This document shows, one piece after another, positions 1-8,088 of a DNA stretch of 37,430 nt. The notes beneath the pieces were generated by a model. The model had not been told where the DNA came from. It searched no databases and saw only the letters and a program-made list of their open reading frames with translations. A program made the translations under genes and the position numbers. The DNA comes from JADHUC01 sp964617665 (GTDB lineage Bacteria; Planctomycetota; Planctomycetia; Pirellulales; Pirellulaceae). The stretch lies in NCBI GenBank assembly GCA_964617665.1, contig CAZUAH010000081.1, positions 1 through 37,430 on the forward strand, in the 5' to 3' direction. Each line of letters starts with the position of its first letter. The first letter of the stretch is position 1.

Positions 1-1869
1 CAAAACCCGAACGATCGGAATATTTACGCTATAGCAACTTTGGTGCACCCGAGTGCTGGTCTCTCCCGGCTGAATCTCCAGCCGAGCCAGCTTGTCGGAG
101 TATCGCTGTACGAATACTACGCGAACCAGGACGAAGGCTTTCCCGGTATCGCGGCTCACCGTCGGGCCTGCCAAGGCGAGTCGGTGAACTTCGACATGGA
201 ATGGTGTGAGCACGTCTTCCAATCCCACGCCGAACCGCTTCGAGACGAAAACGACATGATCATCGGAGTCGTCGGCGTCGCCCTGGACGTGACCGAACGC
301 AAAAGTGCTGAAGAGAACCTCAGAAGCCTGAATCAGACACTCGAACAACAAGTCGAACAACGCACACAGACTTTGGAAGCGATCACCGCAGAGCTCCGAA
401 GAAGCGCACGGCATACGCGGCTAATCGTGGATACGGCCAACGAAGCCTTCGTTGGCATGAATGCCGAGGGATGCATAGTAGATTGGAACCCGGCGGCCGA
501 GTCGGCATTCGGCTGGTCGCGCGGCGAGGCACTGGGGCAATCGTTAGCGGACACCATCATTGCACCCCAACACCGAGCCGCCTTCCACGAAGGGTTGCGC
601 AGGTTCCTGAAGACCGGCGAAAGTCCACTGTTGAATAGACGCGTCGAATTCTCGGCGATAGACCGGGACGGTCACGAGTTTCCCGTGGAGATGTCCGTCA
701 CGCACATTCAGCTTGGTGACGAGCACATGTTCAATATATTCCTGCACGACATTGCCGAACGGAAGGACTCCGAAGAAGCACTGCGGGATTCAGAGGCTCT
801 GTATGCCTCGTTGGTCGAACATCTTCCAGTAAATGTCCTGCGAAAGGACCTCGAGGGGCGTTTCACTTTCGCCAATACGGCGTTCTGCAAACTGCTGGGC
901 AAGCCGCTGGAAGAAATCATCGGCAAGACCGACCTGGACTTCTATCCCAAGGCACTCGCTAACAAGTACCGAGCCGACGATCGAAGGATCATCGAAACTG
1001 GCGAAGCGTTCGACGACGTGGAGAAGCATCGGAAGGGCCGGAAGCCGATGCACGTCCACGTACTGAAAACGCCTGTCCACGACGCGACCGGCAACATCAT
1101 CGGGACACAAGCGATTTTCTGGGATGTAACGGACAAGCAACGGGCCGAAGACAAGCTGAAGCGATACTCAGCCGAGCTGGAACGCAGCAACCGCGAGCTG
1201 GAGCACTTCACTACGATCGTGTCGCACGATTTACATGCTCCGCTGCGCGCCGTTGGTACCTACTGCGAGTTGCTCCAACTGGAATATGCCGACAAGTTGG
1301 ATGCCACGGCGGAGGAGTATCTGTACTTCGCCAAGCAGAGCGTTGATCGCATGCACGCGTTGATCGACGACCTCCGCGCGGTAGCTCGCGTGACAACAAG
1401 TGGCAAACCGCTGAAGCCCGTCGACTGCCAGGAAGTATTGGACGCCGCGCTAACGAATCTGACGGCCGAGATCGATCAAAGCGGCGCCAGGGTGACTCAC
1501 GATGATTTACCCACGTTGATGGCCGATTCGACGCAACTGATCCAACTGCTGCAAAACTTGATCAGCAATGCCATCAAATACTGCAAGGACTGCTCGCCAG
1601 AGATTCATGTAAGCGCTGATCCCGCCGACGGCGACTGGCAACTGGGCGTAGGTGACAACGGCATTGGCGTCACTGCCGCAGACAAGGATCGTATCTTTGA
1701 GATTTTTCAGCGCGCCCACACCGACGAAAACGAGTACTCGGGTACCGGCGTGGGGCTGGCCGTCTGCAAGAAAATCATCGAGCGACACGGCGGTCGTATC
1801 TGGGTGGAATCCGAACCAAAGAAGGGAAGCACGTTTCGCTTCACCATGCGAGGCGGCAAGCAGCCCTAG
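1..1869 (+). CDS. Multi-PAS sensor histidine kinase, 5' end outside the window
   Basis: The reading frame is open to base 1, so the gene probably starts upstream. The first start-like codon inside is a TTG at 40, which would cut into a PAS domain (residues below count from it). Order: end of PAS1 with a TERK exit (to about 90), a short coiled coil (91-120), PAS2 (about 125-240, ending AERKDSEE), PAS3 (about 252-368), then a HisKA dimerisation domain with H-box SHDLHAPLR (phospho-acceptor H396). The HATPase domain follows, with N-box QNLISNAIKY (N506, N510), G1 DNGIG and G2 GTGVGL. No membrane segment is visible, so the kinase is probably soluble, autophosphorylating on the PAS-sensed signal and passing phosphate to a response regulator. 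The H-box resembles that of phytochrome-like kinases, but no bilin (GAF/PHY) domain is seen here. No regulator is adjacent. The nearest is the single-domain receiver at 12166; any pairing with it would be a guess. Confidence 0.9.
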   Translation, partial: QNPNDRNIYAIATLVHPSAGLSRLNLQPSQLVGVSLYEYYANQDEGFPGIAAHRRACQGESVNFDMEWCEHVFQSHAEPLRDENDMIIGVVGVALDVTERKSAEENLRSLNQTLEQQVEQRTQTLEAITAELRRSARHTRLIVDTANEAFVGMNAEGCIVDWNPAAESAFGWSRGEALGQSLADTIIAPQHRAAFHEGLRRFLKTGESPLLNRRVEFSAIDRDGHEFPVEMSVTHIQLGDEHMFNIFLHDIAERKDSEEALRDSEALYASLVEHLPVNVLRKDLEGRFTFANTAFCKLLGKPLEEIIGKTDLDFYPKALANKYRADDRRIIETGEAFDDVEKHRKGRKPMHVHVLKTPVHDATGNIIGTQAIFWDVTDKQRAEDKLKRYSAELERSNRELEHFTTIVSHDLHAPLRAVGTYCELLQLEYADKLDATAEEYLYFAKQSVDRMHALIDDLRAVARVTTSGKPLKPVDCQEVLDAALTNLTAEIDQSGARVTHDDLPTLMADSTQLIQLLQNLISNAIKYCKDCSPEIHVSADPADGDWQLGVGDNGIGVTAADKDRIFEIFQRAHTDENEYSGTGVGLAVCKKIIERHGGRIWVESEPKKGSTFRFTMRGGKQP

Positions 1870-1932
1870 AGCGCGTTCGGGGCAGCATTAGCTGGCTTTT
1901 CGCCGTTTGGACCTATGATTCACGGCGCCGGA

Positions 1933-1959
1933 GACGCTAGGCGTCCGTGCGACACGCAC
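1933..1959. terminator. Two tandem GC-rich hairpins between convergent genes
   Basis: GACGC-tag-GCGTC (1933-1945) is followed directly by GTGCG-aca-CGCAC (1947-1959). Each has a 5-bp stem and a 3-nt loop. They lie between the convergent stops of the histidine kinase and thioredoxin, and the second touches the thioredoxin stop codon. There is no T-tract, so intrinsic termination is only a possibility. Confidence 0.25.
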
Positions 1960-2288
1960 TAGCCCTGGCACTCCTCTAGTGCCTGTTGGAGCTTCGTCTT
2001 CGGCTGAACACCAACCCAACGCTCGGCGACATCCCCGTTCTTGAACAGCATTAACGTTGGGATGCTGTTGACGCCCAGTTGTTGGGCCGTTTTGGGGCTG
2101 TCGTCGATGTTCAGCTTTCCAATCTTGACCGTCCCTGCAAACTCAGTGGCCAGTTCTTCGATTACGGGCGTGATCATGCGGCAAGGACCGCACCAAGGTG
2201 CCCAGAAGTCCACCAAGACGGGGCCGTCGGACTGTACAACGTCGCTATCGAAGTTAGCGTCGGTGAATTCACAAACGTTTTCGCTCAT
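1959..2288 (-). CDS. trxA: Thioredoxin
   Basis: A 109-residue classical thioredoxin, the usual family length. The active site is WCGPC at residues 32-36, in the context DFWAPWCGPC, and the cis-proline motif SIPT is at about 75-78. It reduces protein disulfides in the cytoplasm and would be recharged by thioredoxin reductase, which is not in the window. The frame stays open far upstream of ATG 2288, but the thioredoxin fold starts exactly at that ATG, which has GGAG about 9 bases ahead, so the longer frame is not real. It follows the C39 peptidase gene by 88 bp, yet that gap holds a near-consensus promoter, so it is probably transcribed on its own. No signal peptide is present. Confidence 0.97.
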   Translation of the reverse strand: MSENVCEFTDANFDSDVVQSDGPVLVDFWAPWCGPCRMITPVIEELATEFAGTVKIGKLNIDDSPKTAQQLGVNSIPTLMLFKNGDVAERWVGVQPKTKLQQALEECQG

Positions 2289-2329
2289 TCGCTTGTCTCC
2301 TCGTGGTTCGCGCATGTAAGACGCCGTGG

Positions 2330-2359
2330 ATTGTATCGGCGCGGCACGGAAGATGTCAA
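2330..2359 (-). promoter_or_regulatory. Strong sigma70-type promoter for thioredoxin
   Basis: Read on the minus strand: TTGACA (2359-2354, 6/6 consensus), an 18-bp spacer, then TACAAT (2335-2330, 5/6). Transcription would start near 2323 and give a leader of about 35 nt before ATG 2288. It is the closest match to a housekeeping promoter that I found in the window. Confidence 0.6.
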
Positions 2360-2376
2360 CGAGCCCAAGGTCGAGC

Positions 2377-3138
2377 TCATCTGAGAGGAAAGAGTGCCTG
2401 GCGCGCGACGTCCAATTCCGGACGTGCAGGTCCGTGAGTGCGCAGTGCCATGGGGTAGTCTTTGGGCAGCCCAAAACCCGTCTTTCCCAGGAACAACGAT
2501 TCCCCGCTCCACTGTTCCAGAAATTCCTGGATCGAAACACGAACGTTTCCGCGGATGGGATCGGCCAAATAGACCGTATCGTCGTGGATACCACGGAAGA
2601 CAACGAAATGCTTGTAGTCGTACTTCTCGATCCGTACGATAACCGGCGCCTGAGAGTCCGCAAGTTTGGCGATAGGGATGCGAACCACGGCTCCCAGATA
2701 CCCCAGGTCCTTCGACGCGTTCAGCAGATCCAACATCGAAAACCCGTTTTCTATGCGATCCTTCAGTTCCGCTTGCGGGTTCTCCGATCGCCGCAGACGC
2801 GCGAATATCGTGTCGAGAATCTCCTTTTCGCCTACGTCGTCCTGGAAGTAGAAACGCAGCAGAGTCGCGAGCGCAGCAGATCCACAGGAGTAGTCCATAC
2901 GCTGAATGACCACGTTATCCCGTTGGAAATCACGCAACGACTTTGCCGACTGACGTACCTGGAACCCATTGCCTACGGTCTGGAATACCTCGCTCTGCGG
3001 CGCGGCTCCTGAAGAGGGAGCGGCGTTGCCCGAGACAATCGACTCTGAGATGGCCTGACAGCCGCCCGCAGCAGCGGCCGCAATCACAATCGCCGCTATC
3101 AACGGTCGCAGTCTATCGTGGTTTGGATGTCCGGCCAT
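2377..3138 (-). CDS. C39-family cysteine peptidase-like protein, probable lipoprotein (FapD-like)
   Basis: A 253-residue protein with an N-terminal hydrophobic stretch (11-26) ending in AAGGC, a plausible lipobox with Cys27. The rest is one papain-like C39 domain: oxyanion Gln79 and nucleophile Cys85 in IQRMDYSCGSAA, His177 in DYKHFVVF, and Asp193 in YLADP, so the catalytic set looks complete. C39 domains cut after double-glycine leaders on ABC exporters, but this one is free-standing, without transporter segments. Free-standing exported C39 proteins paired with an outer-membrane barrel are known from Fap functional-amyloid operons (FapD with FapF). Here the barrel gene lies directly upstream with 3 bp between, so the two are almost certainly co-transcribed. 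ATG 3138 has no clear Shine-Dalgarno and probably relies on coupling. The Fap assignment is inference; the C39 fold is well supported. Confidence 0.8.
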   Translation of the reverse strand: MAGHPNHDRLRPLIAAIVIAAAAAGGCQAISESIVSGNAAPSSGAAPQSEVFQTVGNGFQVRQSAKSLRDFQRDNVVIQRMDYSCGSAALATLLRFYFQDDVGEKEILDTIFARLRRSENPQAELKDRIENGFSMLDLLNASKDLGYLGAVVRIPIAKLADSQAPVIVRIEKYDYKHFVVFRGIHDDTVYLADPIRGNVRVSIQEFLEQWSGESLFLGKTGFGLPKDYPMALRTHGPARPELDVARQALFPLR

Positions 3139-3141
3139 GGT

Positions 3142-4473
3142 CTATTCGTCGTGAATGTATCGGAGGCCAAGCAGACCATCGGCGGCGTCACGTGTCAGGC
3201 CGAATTCGACATATGGTTGTATACGTGACTTCTTTGTCAGTCGACGTACCAGCCCCAGGCGAACCGACAGTGGCTCAATGTCCGAGTTGGGGATCACGAA
3301 ACTGTTCACCGACGTCTTGTCCTGCCAGAAACCGGAAACCTGAGTGCTAAGCGAGATATCGTCACTGACCGCAAGGCCCATTCCGCAATAGAAATTGAAC
3401 AAGTCGCCGCGATGGATACGAATTCCCTGTTGTTCGTCCGCAAACTGGTACTGGTAGCCCAGGCCGCCATAGAACACGACTGGATCGTAGGACTCGACGA
3501 AATTCAACCCGACGCCCACCTTCCACACACCATTGCCCAACGTTGCCTGATCACCGCTGATCGTGGTGACCGAACTGGAACTGGTCGGTGCAGTCACGGA
3601 GAAGCTGGCGGTGGAATCCGGCAGCTTCAATCGACTCTCAGGTAGCTGGTAGACGAGGCCGGCGGTGATGTCACCGAGCGTACCGGCCTCCTCGGTCGAT
3701 TCGGCTAGGACGTTATCGCGTTCGAAATGCGAGAAGCCAAACGGGACGACGCTGAAAAGCTCCAGATTCTCCGACCAGCCATACCGTATGCTGAATGGCG
3801 CAATAAACGTTCGACTGCGTATTCTCTCCAGCACTGGCGCGCCCGACGGCAACACGACAATCGTGGCCGCTTCTTGCCGAGTGTACAGTGCGCCAATCTC
3901 TGTCTGCACTTCGCCAGGTTTCAGCAACAGGCTGTTGTCCCGCGCAAGCCACTCGTTCGTATTCTCCGGGGGTTTTGGCCCGATGGGCTCACGTTCGTTG
4001 GCTGGCTCGGAATCGTTCGAGGGCTCCGTTGGTGATTCGGTCGGACGAGGATCAGGCGGCGGGACACGCCGCTCGGCTACGAAGCGTGGTTGAGGCGGAA
4101 TCACCAGCGGACTGGGCCGCACCGACGGTGGAGGGGCGAAGACCGAGGAATGGTCGACGAACGGGTAGGTGAGTCCACGCGTGCCCTCCGTGTCCGGCGA
4201 TGGCGGGAATCGCCGAGCTCCAGGCGTCGGGCTTGGAAGCCGCACGGCTTCTTTTCGATTTCTCGGGACGTCAGCGTCAACTTGGTCGTCGGTGGATGGC
4301 TGAGCTTCAGCCTCGGGGTCAGGCTGGTCATCCCGAGTAGCAACCACTGGAAAGCGGACTAAGCGGCGTCCGGAATCGTGCAATTCCGTCCCCACCGCAG
4401 TTGGCCCAACGCAACACAACCACGGAAACACCCAGCAGAAAAGGCGGTCGCTGGTAATGCCCGTCGATCTCAT
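3142..4473 (-). CDS. Outer-membrane beta-barrel protein with proline-rich N-terminus (FapF/MetA-barrel-like)
   Basis: A 443-residue exported protein. I chose ATG 4473 because it begins a signal-peptide-like segment (hydrophobic residues about 11-28) and has GGAG about 12 bases ahead; the frame stays open a further 117 bp upstream. Residues about 35-180 are a proline-, serine- and charge-rich low-complexity region (PPSVRPSP, PPPDPRPTE). From LLLKPGEVQTEIG (about residue 190) to the end are alternating hydrophobic beta strands rich in aromatic and glycine residues (FYGGLGYQYQF, YVEFGL), ending LGLRYIHDE. This is typical of the 'transporter' barrel superfamily that includes phenol-degradation MetA barrels and FapF. 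The length fits FapF, but FapF has a coiled-coil plug where this has the proline-rich region. It is first gene of a pair with the C39 peptidase. No amyloid subunit gene with FapB/FapC-type repeats is nearby. Confidence 0.7.
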   Translation of the reverse strand: MRSTGITSDRLFCWVFPWLCCVGPTAVGTELHDSGRRLVRFPVVATRDDQPDPEAEAQPSTDDQVDADVPRNRKEAVRLPSPTPGARRFPPSPDTEGTRGLTYPFVDHSSVFAPPPSVRPSPLVIPPQPRFVAERRVPPPDPRPTESPTEPSNDSEPANEREPIGPKPPENTNEWLARDNSLLLKPGEVQTEIGALYTRQEAATIVVLPSGAPVLERIRSRTFIAPFSIRYGWSENLELFSVVPFGFSHFERDNVLAESTEEAGTLGDITAGLVYQLPESRLKLPDSTASFSVTAPTSSSSVTTISGDQATLGNGVWKVGVGLNFVESYDPVVFYGGLGYQYQFADEQQGIRIHRGDLFNFYCGMGLAVSDDISLSTQVSGFWQDKTSVNSFVIPNSDIEPLSVRLGLVRRLTKKSRIQPYVEFGLTRDAADGLLGLRYIHDE

Positions 4474-4677
4474 GGGCTTTCGTTCTCCAGCGTGCTGGCG
4501 TTCTGTGAATGCCTGCACACTTCCCCTAGTCCGCCGCGTCCTCGGCGCACCAAACTCAGAAGTCAGTCTTGACGGCGCATTCCCGTCCATTCGGCTCAGC
4601 CACCATAAGTCATCGGGTTACTACTTCTCGCAAATGAATGACGATCCGAATCCATCTCAAGGACAGCTTCACGCGAC

Positions 4678-4706
4678 ATTTTTTCCTATTTCCCCCACTG
4701 TGACAA
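4678..4706 (-). promoter_or_regulatory. Possible promoter of the barrel/C39 operon
   Basis: On the minus strand: TTGTCA (4706-4701, 5/6), a 17-bp spacer, then AAAAAT (4683-4678, 4/6). It would leave a leader of roughly 200 nt before ATG 4473. Confidence 0.3.
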
Positions 4707-4749
4707 ACTAGATGTCGACCGGACTCTTGGAAGTCTAGGAAGAATATGC

Positions 4750-4773
4750 GAACCACAACAAACGTCGTGGTTC
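4750..4773. repeat. 10-bp inverted repeat, one mismatch, 4-nt loop
   Basis: GAACCACAAC at 4750-4759 faces GTCGTGGTTC at 4764-4773 with a single mismatch. It lies between the divergent promoter regions, about 145 bp ahead of the BBP7 start. It could be a regulator binding site or an RNA hairpin. There is no T-tract and no terminator context. Confidence 0.3.
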
Positions 4774-4918
4774 TTCTGGATCTGACTAGCCGATCAATTG
4801 TGTGAGCACCGCTGCGCTGTCAGTACGCTCGTTCATAATACTCCAAACCTGAAAACTTGCATTGTTGTGGGACGGACTTCCGCGTATTTCGCAGTCCGAT
4901 GTTAGGGGAGCAGGGCGG

Positions 4919-6388
4919 ATGAGAACCGGCATTCAAATGGCTTGCCCAGCCGTGACAATCACAATGCTGCTGGGATTGCTGTGCGCAGCCGAGGTATCCG
5001 GGCAGATGTCGAGATCGCCCGCTTATACTCCGGCGGACCAATACTCGCCCGTCTACCCTACAACCAATGCACCGCGATTGCCGGCCAAAACAGATTGGAT
5101 TGGCCCAGAGATCTACCCCGCGAACGACGCTGTTCCGCCGCAAGGGGCCTGGGGCCGGCAGTATCAAATACCGTCCTACTATCATTCAAGCTTTCCACAG
5201 GCATCTCGGCCGACCTTGTCCGGCCCTCCGAGACACGAATTCGCGCGATATCCACAAACGGGGCTGCCAACCTACTCACAGCCTGCCGGGCCTCCGCCGA
5301 TGCCACCAGCGGGCAGACAGCAACCGCGGCTGGATCCGCCGAGTGACGGTGGCGGCCAACGTCCCAGTCGGAGTGGGGCATTCGGCGCATCGATGTTTCC
5401 TGTCCGTACGTCAGCCGAAACACGATCCACGTCGACGGATCGCAGTAGCCCACAGCAACAGGCACGTCCCGACTCGGATGCAAAACCAACTGCTAGTTCC
5501 ACAGATCCCAAGGCACTCGACCCTTCAGTTGCGAACTATGGTTCTTGTGGTCAGCCATATTGGGAGGTACACGCGGATCTTGTAGGTCTGCGTCGTAGAG
5601 AGCCCAACGGCTCTTGTCTCATCACCGATCAGGGCAGCGGCGCGGTGGTGCTGAGCACAATGGACCTCGACTTCAATTACAAACTAGGTTTTCACGTCGA
5701 TCTGATTCACCAATCGTGCCATGGCTGGGGCTGGGAGATCGAATGCATGGGCATCCCCACGTGGGAAGGAAGTCGCACCGTCACGGGCGACCTGGCATTG
5801 CATGGTCCCGGTTTCAGCGTGGCTCTCAATCCCGCTAGGTTCGCGGTGGACTACAGCTCTAGCTTGTATAGCGTCGAAGTTAACGCCAGGCAAAGCGTTG
5901 GATATCGTTGGGCATGTTTCGCCGGTTTTCGCTACATACGATTTACCGACGATCTGCTCATCTCCGAGTTGAACGCGCCAGTTCCGGCCGCGCTGGAAAT
6001 CAATACGGAGAATAACCTATACGGTCTGCAATTCGGCGGCGACGTGGTGTGTTACGACCGCGGCGGACCGTTGAGCGCTTCGATCGAACTGAAAGTAGGC
6101 GTCTACGGCAACGACGTGCAGCAGCGCACGCGATCTTCACTGCCCGTGCCAGCAGTCGCTGCAAGTGGCAAGAAGCCGCTGTTGGTCGGAGAAATAGAAT
6201 TTCTGCTGGCATATCGACTCAGCGAGCGATGGAAAGTCCGTGGGAGCTACAAACTGGTCGGCCTGGGAGGCGTTGCTTTGGCACCGGATCAAATCGTGGC
6301 AACCGATCTCAGCACCGGCCGAGCGGCTGTCCACTACAACAGCCTGCTCCTGGATGGCGGCTTATTGGGCGTCGAATACATCTGGTAA
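4919..6388 (+). CDS. BBP7-family outer-membrane beta-barrel protein
   Basis: A 489-residue exported protein. ATG 4919 is preferred over the upstream TTG at 4862 because GGGGAG lies about 8 bases ahead and because it starts a clean signal peptide (hydrophobic core about 8-27, likely cut after VSG). Residues about 30-205 are a Pro/Gln/Ser-rich linker with many PP and QP pairs. From about 208 (CGQPYWEVHADLVGLRR) the sequence matches the planctomycete BBP7 porin-like pattern: a first strand with W/Y and 'LVGLRR', a segment of the type 'GFHVDL', a central 'VEVNARQSVGYRW' followed by 'GFRYIRF', and a terminal strand GVEYIW with an aromatic C-terminal residue as in many barrel proteins. BBP7 proteins are thought to sit in the outer membrane of planctomycetes. 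A specific cargo is not known. It is probably monocistronic: the next gene is 149 bp downstream with its own structured leader. Confidence 0.8.
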   Translation: MRTGIQMACPAVTITMLLGLLCAAEVSGQMSRSPAYTPADQYSPVYPTTNAPRLPAKTDWIGPEIYPANDAVPPQGAWGRQYQIPSYYHSSFPQASRPTLSGPPRHEFARYPQTGLPTYSQPAGPPPMPPAGRQQPRLDPPSDGGGQRPSRSGAFGASMFPVRTSAETRSTSTDRSSPQQQARPDSDAKPTASSTDPKALDPSVANYGSCGQPYWEVHADLVGLRRREPNGSCLITDQGSGAVVLSTMDLDFNYKLGFHVDLIHQSCHGWGWEIECMGIPTWEGSRTVTGDLALHGPGFSVALNPARFAVDYSSSLYSVEVNARQSVGYRWACFAGFRYIRFTDDLLISELNAPVPAALEINTENNLYGLQFGGDVVCYDRGGPLSASIELKVGVYGNDVQQRTRSSLPVPAVAASGKKPLLVGEIEFLLAYRLSERWKVRGSYKLVGLGGVALAPDQIVATDLSTGRAAVHYNSLLLDGGLLGVEYIW

Positions 6389-6391
6389 CAA

Positions 6392-6425
6392 GGCGACTCC
6401 CGCCGATAGACCGCCAGTAGTCGCC
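6392..6425 (+). terminator. Possible terminator hairpin after the BBP7 gene
   Basis: A perfect 7-bp inverted repeat, GGCGACT (6392-6398) and AGTCGCC (6419-6425), flanks a 20-nt loop that starts 3 bases after the BBP7 stop. It lacks a T-run, so function is uncertain. Confidence 0.25.
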
Positions 6426-6482
6426 CCTGTACGGACACTTCTGCTTGATTCCCCTTGTTGTGTTGGCAGTGACGATCGGTTA

Positions 6483-6516
6483 GGGTACGCGCGGTTGATC
6501 TTCATCGCGTGTACTC
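6483..6516 (+). promoter_or_regulatory. 11-bp stem-loop in the 5' leader of the M23 peptidase gene
   Basis: GGGTACGCGCG (6483-6493) can pair along its full length with CGCGTGTACTC (6506-6516) as RNA, using nine Watson-Crick pairs and two G-U pairs around a 12-nt loop. The stem ends about 5 bases before the AAGGGG Shine-Dalgarno (6522-6527) of the GTG start at 6538. It could protect the leader or tune ribosome access. Confidence 0.4.
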
Positions 6517-6537
6517 GCAGCAAGGGGAACGACAAAC

Positions 6538-8034
6538 GTGGCAATGAGATGTCTTTCGGCGGTAGTTCTTGCGGTAATCGGTCTATTCACATCACCACTG
6601 CAGGCAGGGCCGCCTGAGCCGACGCGCGCGCCGTTAGTTCGTACCGTCGACTTGAACGTCGGCCAATCTGCTGAAGTGGAGTTGTGCGATGGTTCGAAGG
6701 CTGCGGTGAAGCTGATCGAATTGCAGGAGACTCGCGATACGGTTCGCGCGGCCGTCCGACGAGCAGTCGCGACCGTGGAGGCGAATGGTCAGCGAGTACA
6801 ATTGGTGGCGGCAGCATACAATCTGCCAACCACGATCGCTGGTGTACGAATCGACTGTGCTGTAACCAGGGGCTATACCGACGGCAGCACCAAGAAGAAT
6901 GTCTGGGGCTTGACCAAGGACGCGAGAATTCGACTTTGGCCTGCCGGCTCGCCACTGGTGGATCCCGCGACCTTCTCATATCCCGTCAAGATGAAGTGGT
7001 TTGCCAGCGATACGCAGATGGCCAATGTGCCGGTGTTCGTCGACGGCGGCGAAGTGCCGCATCGGCGGCAGACGTATTATCACTACGGTTTGGATTTTGG
7101 CGGCGCCGAAGGAATGATAGACGTGTTGGCCGCCACCGACGGATTGGTCGTGTCCGCCGCAGACAAGACGTTGCCCGGCTATGAGGAAACACCCGTGGCT
7201 TCGCGCTACGACGTCGTGTACGTGGTGGACGACCGCGGTTGGTACTATCGCTACAGTCACATGCAGAGTATCGACAAAGCGATCGTTTCTGGTCAGAAAG
7301 TTCGCCGCGGGCAGAAGATCGGCGTGCTGGGCAAGGAAGGCGGCAGCGGCGGCTGGTCTCACTTGCACTTCGATATCAAATCGCGTCAGCCCTCTGGCGA
7401 GTGGGGAACTCAGGCGGCGTATGGATTCGCTTGGGAGGCTTATCAACGCGAGTACAAGCCGGCCATCATCGCCGTGGCTCGTCCGCACCATCTGCTGTGG
7501 ACCGGCGAGAAGGCAACGCTGGACGCTACAAAATCATGGAGTTCCGCAGGCGAGGATCTGAACTTCGAGTGGACATTCAGCGACGGAACCAAAGCTACCG
7601 GCGCCACGGTCAAGAGGCATTACGACAAAGCAGGCAAATACAGCGAAATTCTGAGGGTGACTGACGCAGCCGGGAGAATTGACTACGACTTCCAAGTCGT
7701 CCAAGTAATCGACCGCGACGAGCCCGAACCGTTGCCGCCCTCGATCCATGCGGTGTACTCGCCCACGTTTGGCATCCGCCCGGGCAACCCTGTTACCTTC
7801 AAAACGCGCACGTTCCGCACCGACGGTGGTGAAACCTGGGACTTCGGCGACGGCTCGCCGTCCGCAAAAGTCAAGTCTGACGGAAATGCACAAGTGCACG
7901 CACCAGATGGCTACGCCGCCACCACGCACATCTTCAAGAAAGCCGGCACCTACATCGTCCGCGTCGAACACACCGGAGCCAGCGGCGCAAAGGCGACCGC
8001 CCATCTGCACGTGACCGTAGTACCACCCCGATGA
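6538..8034 (+). CDS. Secreted M23 (LytM-type) metallopeptidase with two PKD domains
   Basis: A 498-residue protein with a signal peptide (hydrophobic about 4-20, likely cut after LQA at 23). GTG 6538 is chosen over ATG 6544 because AAGGGG sits at the right distance from the GTG. A novel N-terminal region (25-165) is followed by a LytM domain (about 175-285) with all expected residues: H182 and D186 in HYGLDFG, H241 in RYSHMQ, and H275/H277 in SHLHFD. Such enzymes hydrolyse peptide cross-links in murein, or glycine-rich peptides. Two PKD-type Ig folds follow (about 312-392, motif FEWTFSDG; about 400-495, motifs ETWDFGDGSP and AGTYIVRV), which usually bind surface glycans or protein partners. 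No membrane anchor is seen, so it probably acts in the periplasm or outside. It is transcribed alone, convergent with sdhB 54 bp away. Confidence 0.88.
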   Translation: MAMRCLSAVVLAVIGLFTSPLQAGPPEPTRAPLVRTVDLNVGQSAEVELCDGSKAAVKLIELQETRDTVRAAVRRAVATVEANGQRVQLVAAAYNLPTTIAGVRIDCAVTRGYTDGSTKKNVWGLTKDARIRLWPAGSPLVDPATFSYPVKMKWFASDTQMANVPVFVDGGEVPHRRQTYYHYGLDFGGAEGMIDVLAATDGLVVSAADKTLPGYEETPVASRYDVVYVVDDRGWYYRYSHMQSIDKAIVSGQKVRRGQKIGVLGKEGGSGGWSHLHFDIKSRQPSGEWGTQAAYGFAWEAYQREYKPAIIAVARPHHLLWTGEKATLDATKSWSSAGEDLNFEWTFSDGTKATGATVKRHYDKAGKYSEILRVTDAAGRIDYDFQVVQVIDRDEPEPLPPSIHAVYSPTFGIRPGNPVTFKTRTFRTDGGETWDFGDGSPSAKVKSDGNAQVHAPDGYAATTHIFKKAGTYIVRVEHTGASGAKATAHLHVTVVPPR

Positions 8035-8088
8035 CCCCGCATCATCTTTGATTCGTCATTGGGACTTGGTCATTCTCCATCCGCCCAA

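Larger units (their letters stand above)
4474..4918. other. 445-bp divergent intergenic region
   Basis: The region separates the leftward barrel/C39 pair from the rightward BBP7 gene. No coding frame in it looks genuine. It holds a possible leftward promoter (4678-4706) and an imperfect inverted repeat (4750-4773). I found no convincing rightward -35/-10 pair for BBP7. Confidence 0.6.

Noticed and set aside
2289..2663. N-terminal extension of the thioredoxin frame (to 234 residues)
   Set aside because: It crosses the promoter and overlaps the C39 gene; the extra residues are not thioredoxin-like, and the ATG at 2288 has a good ribosome site.
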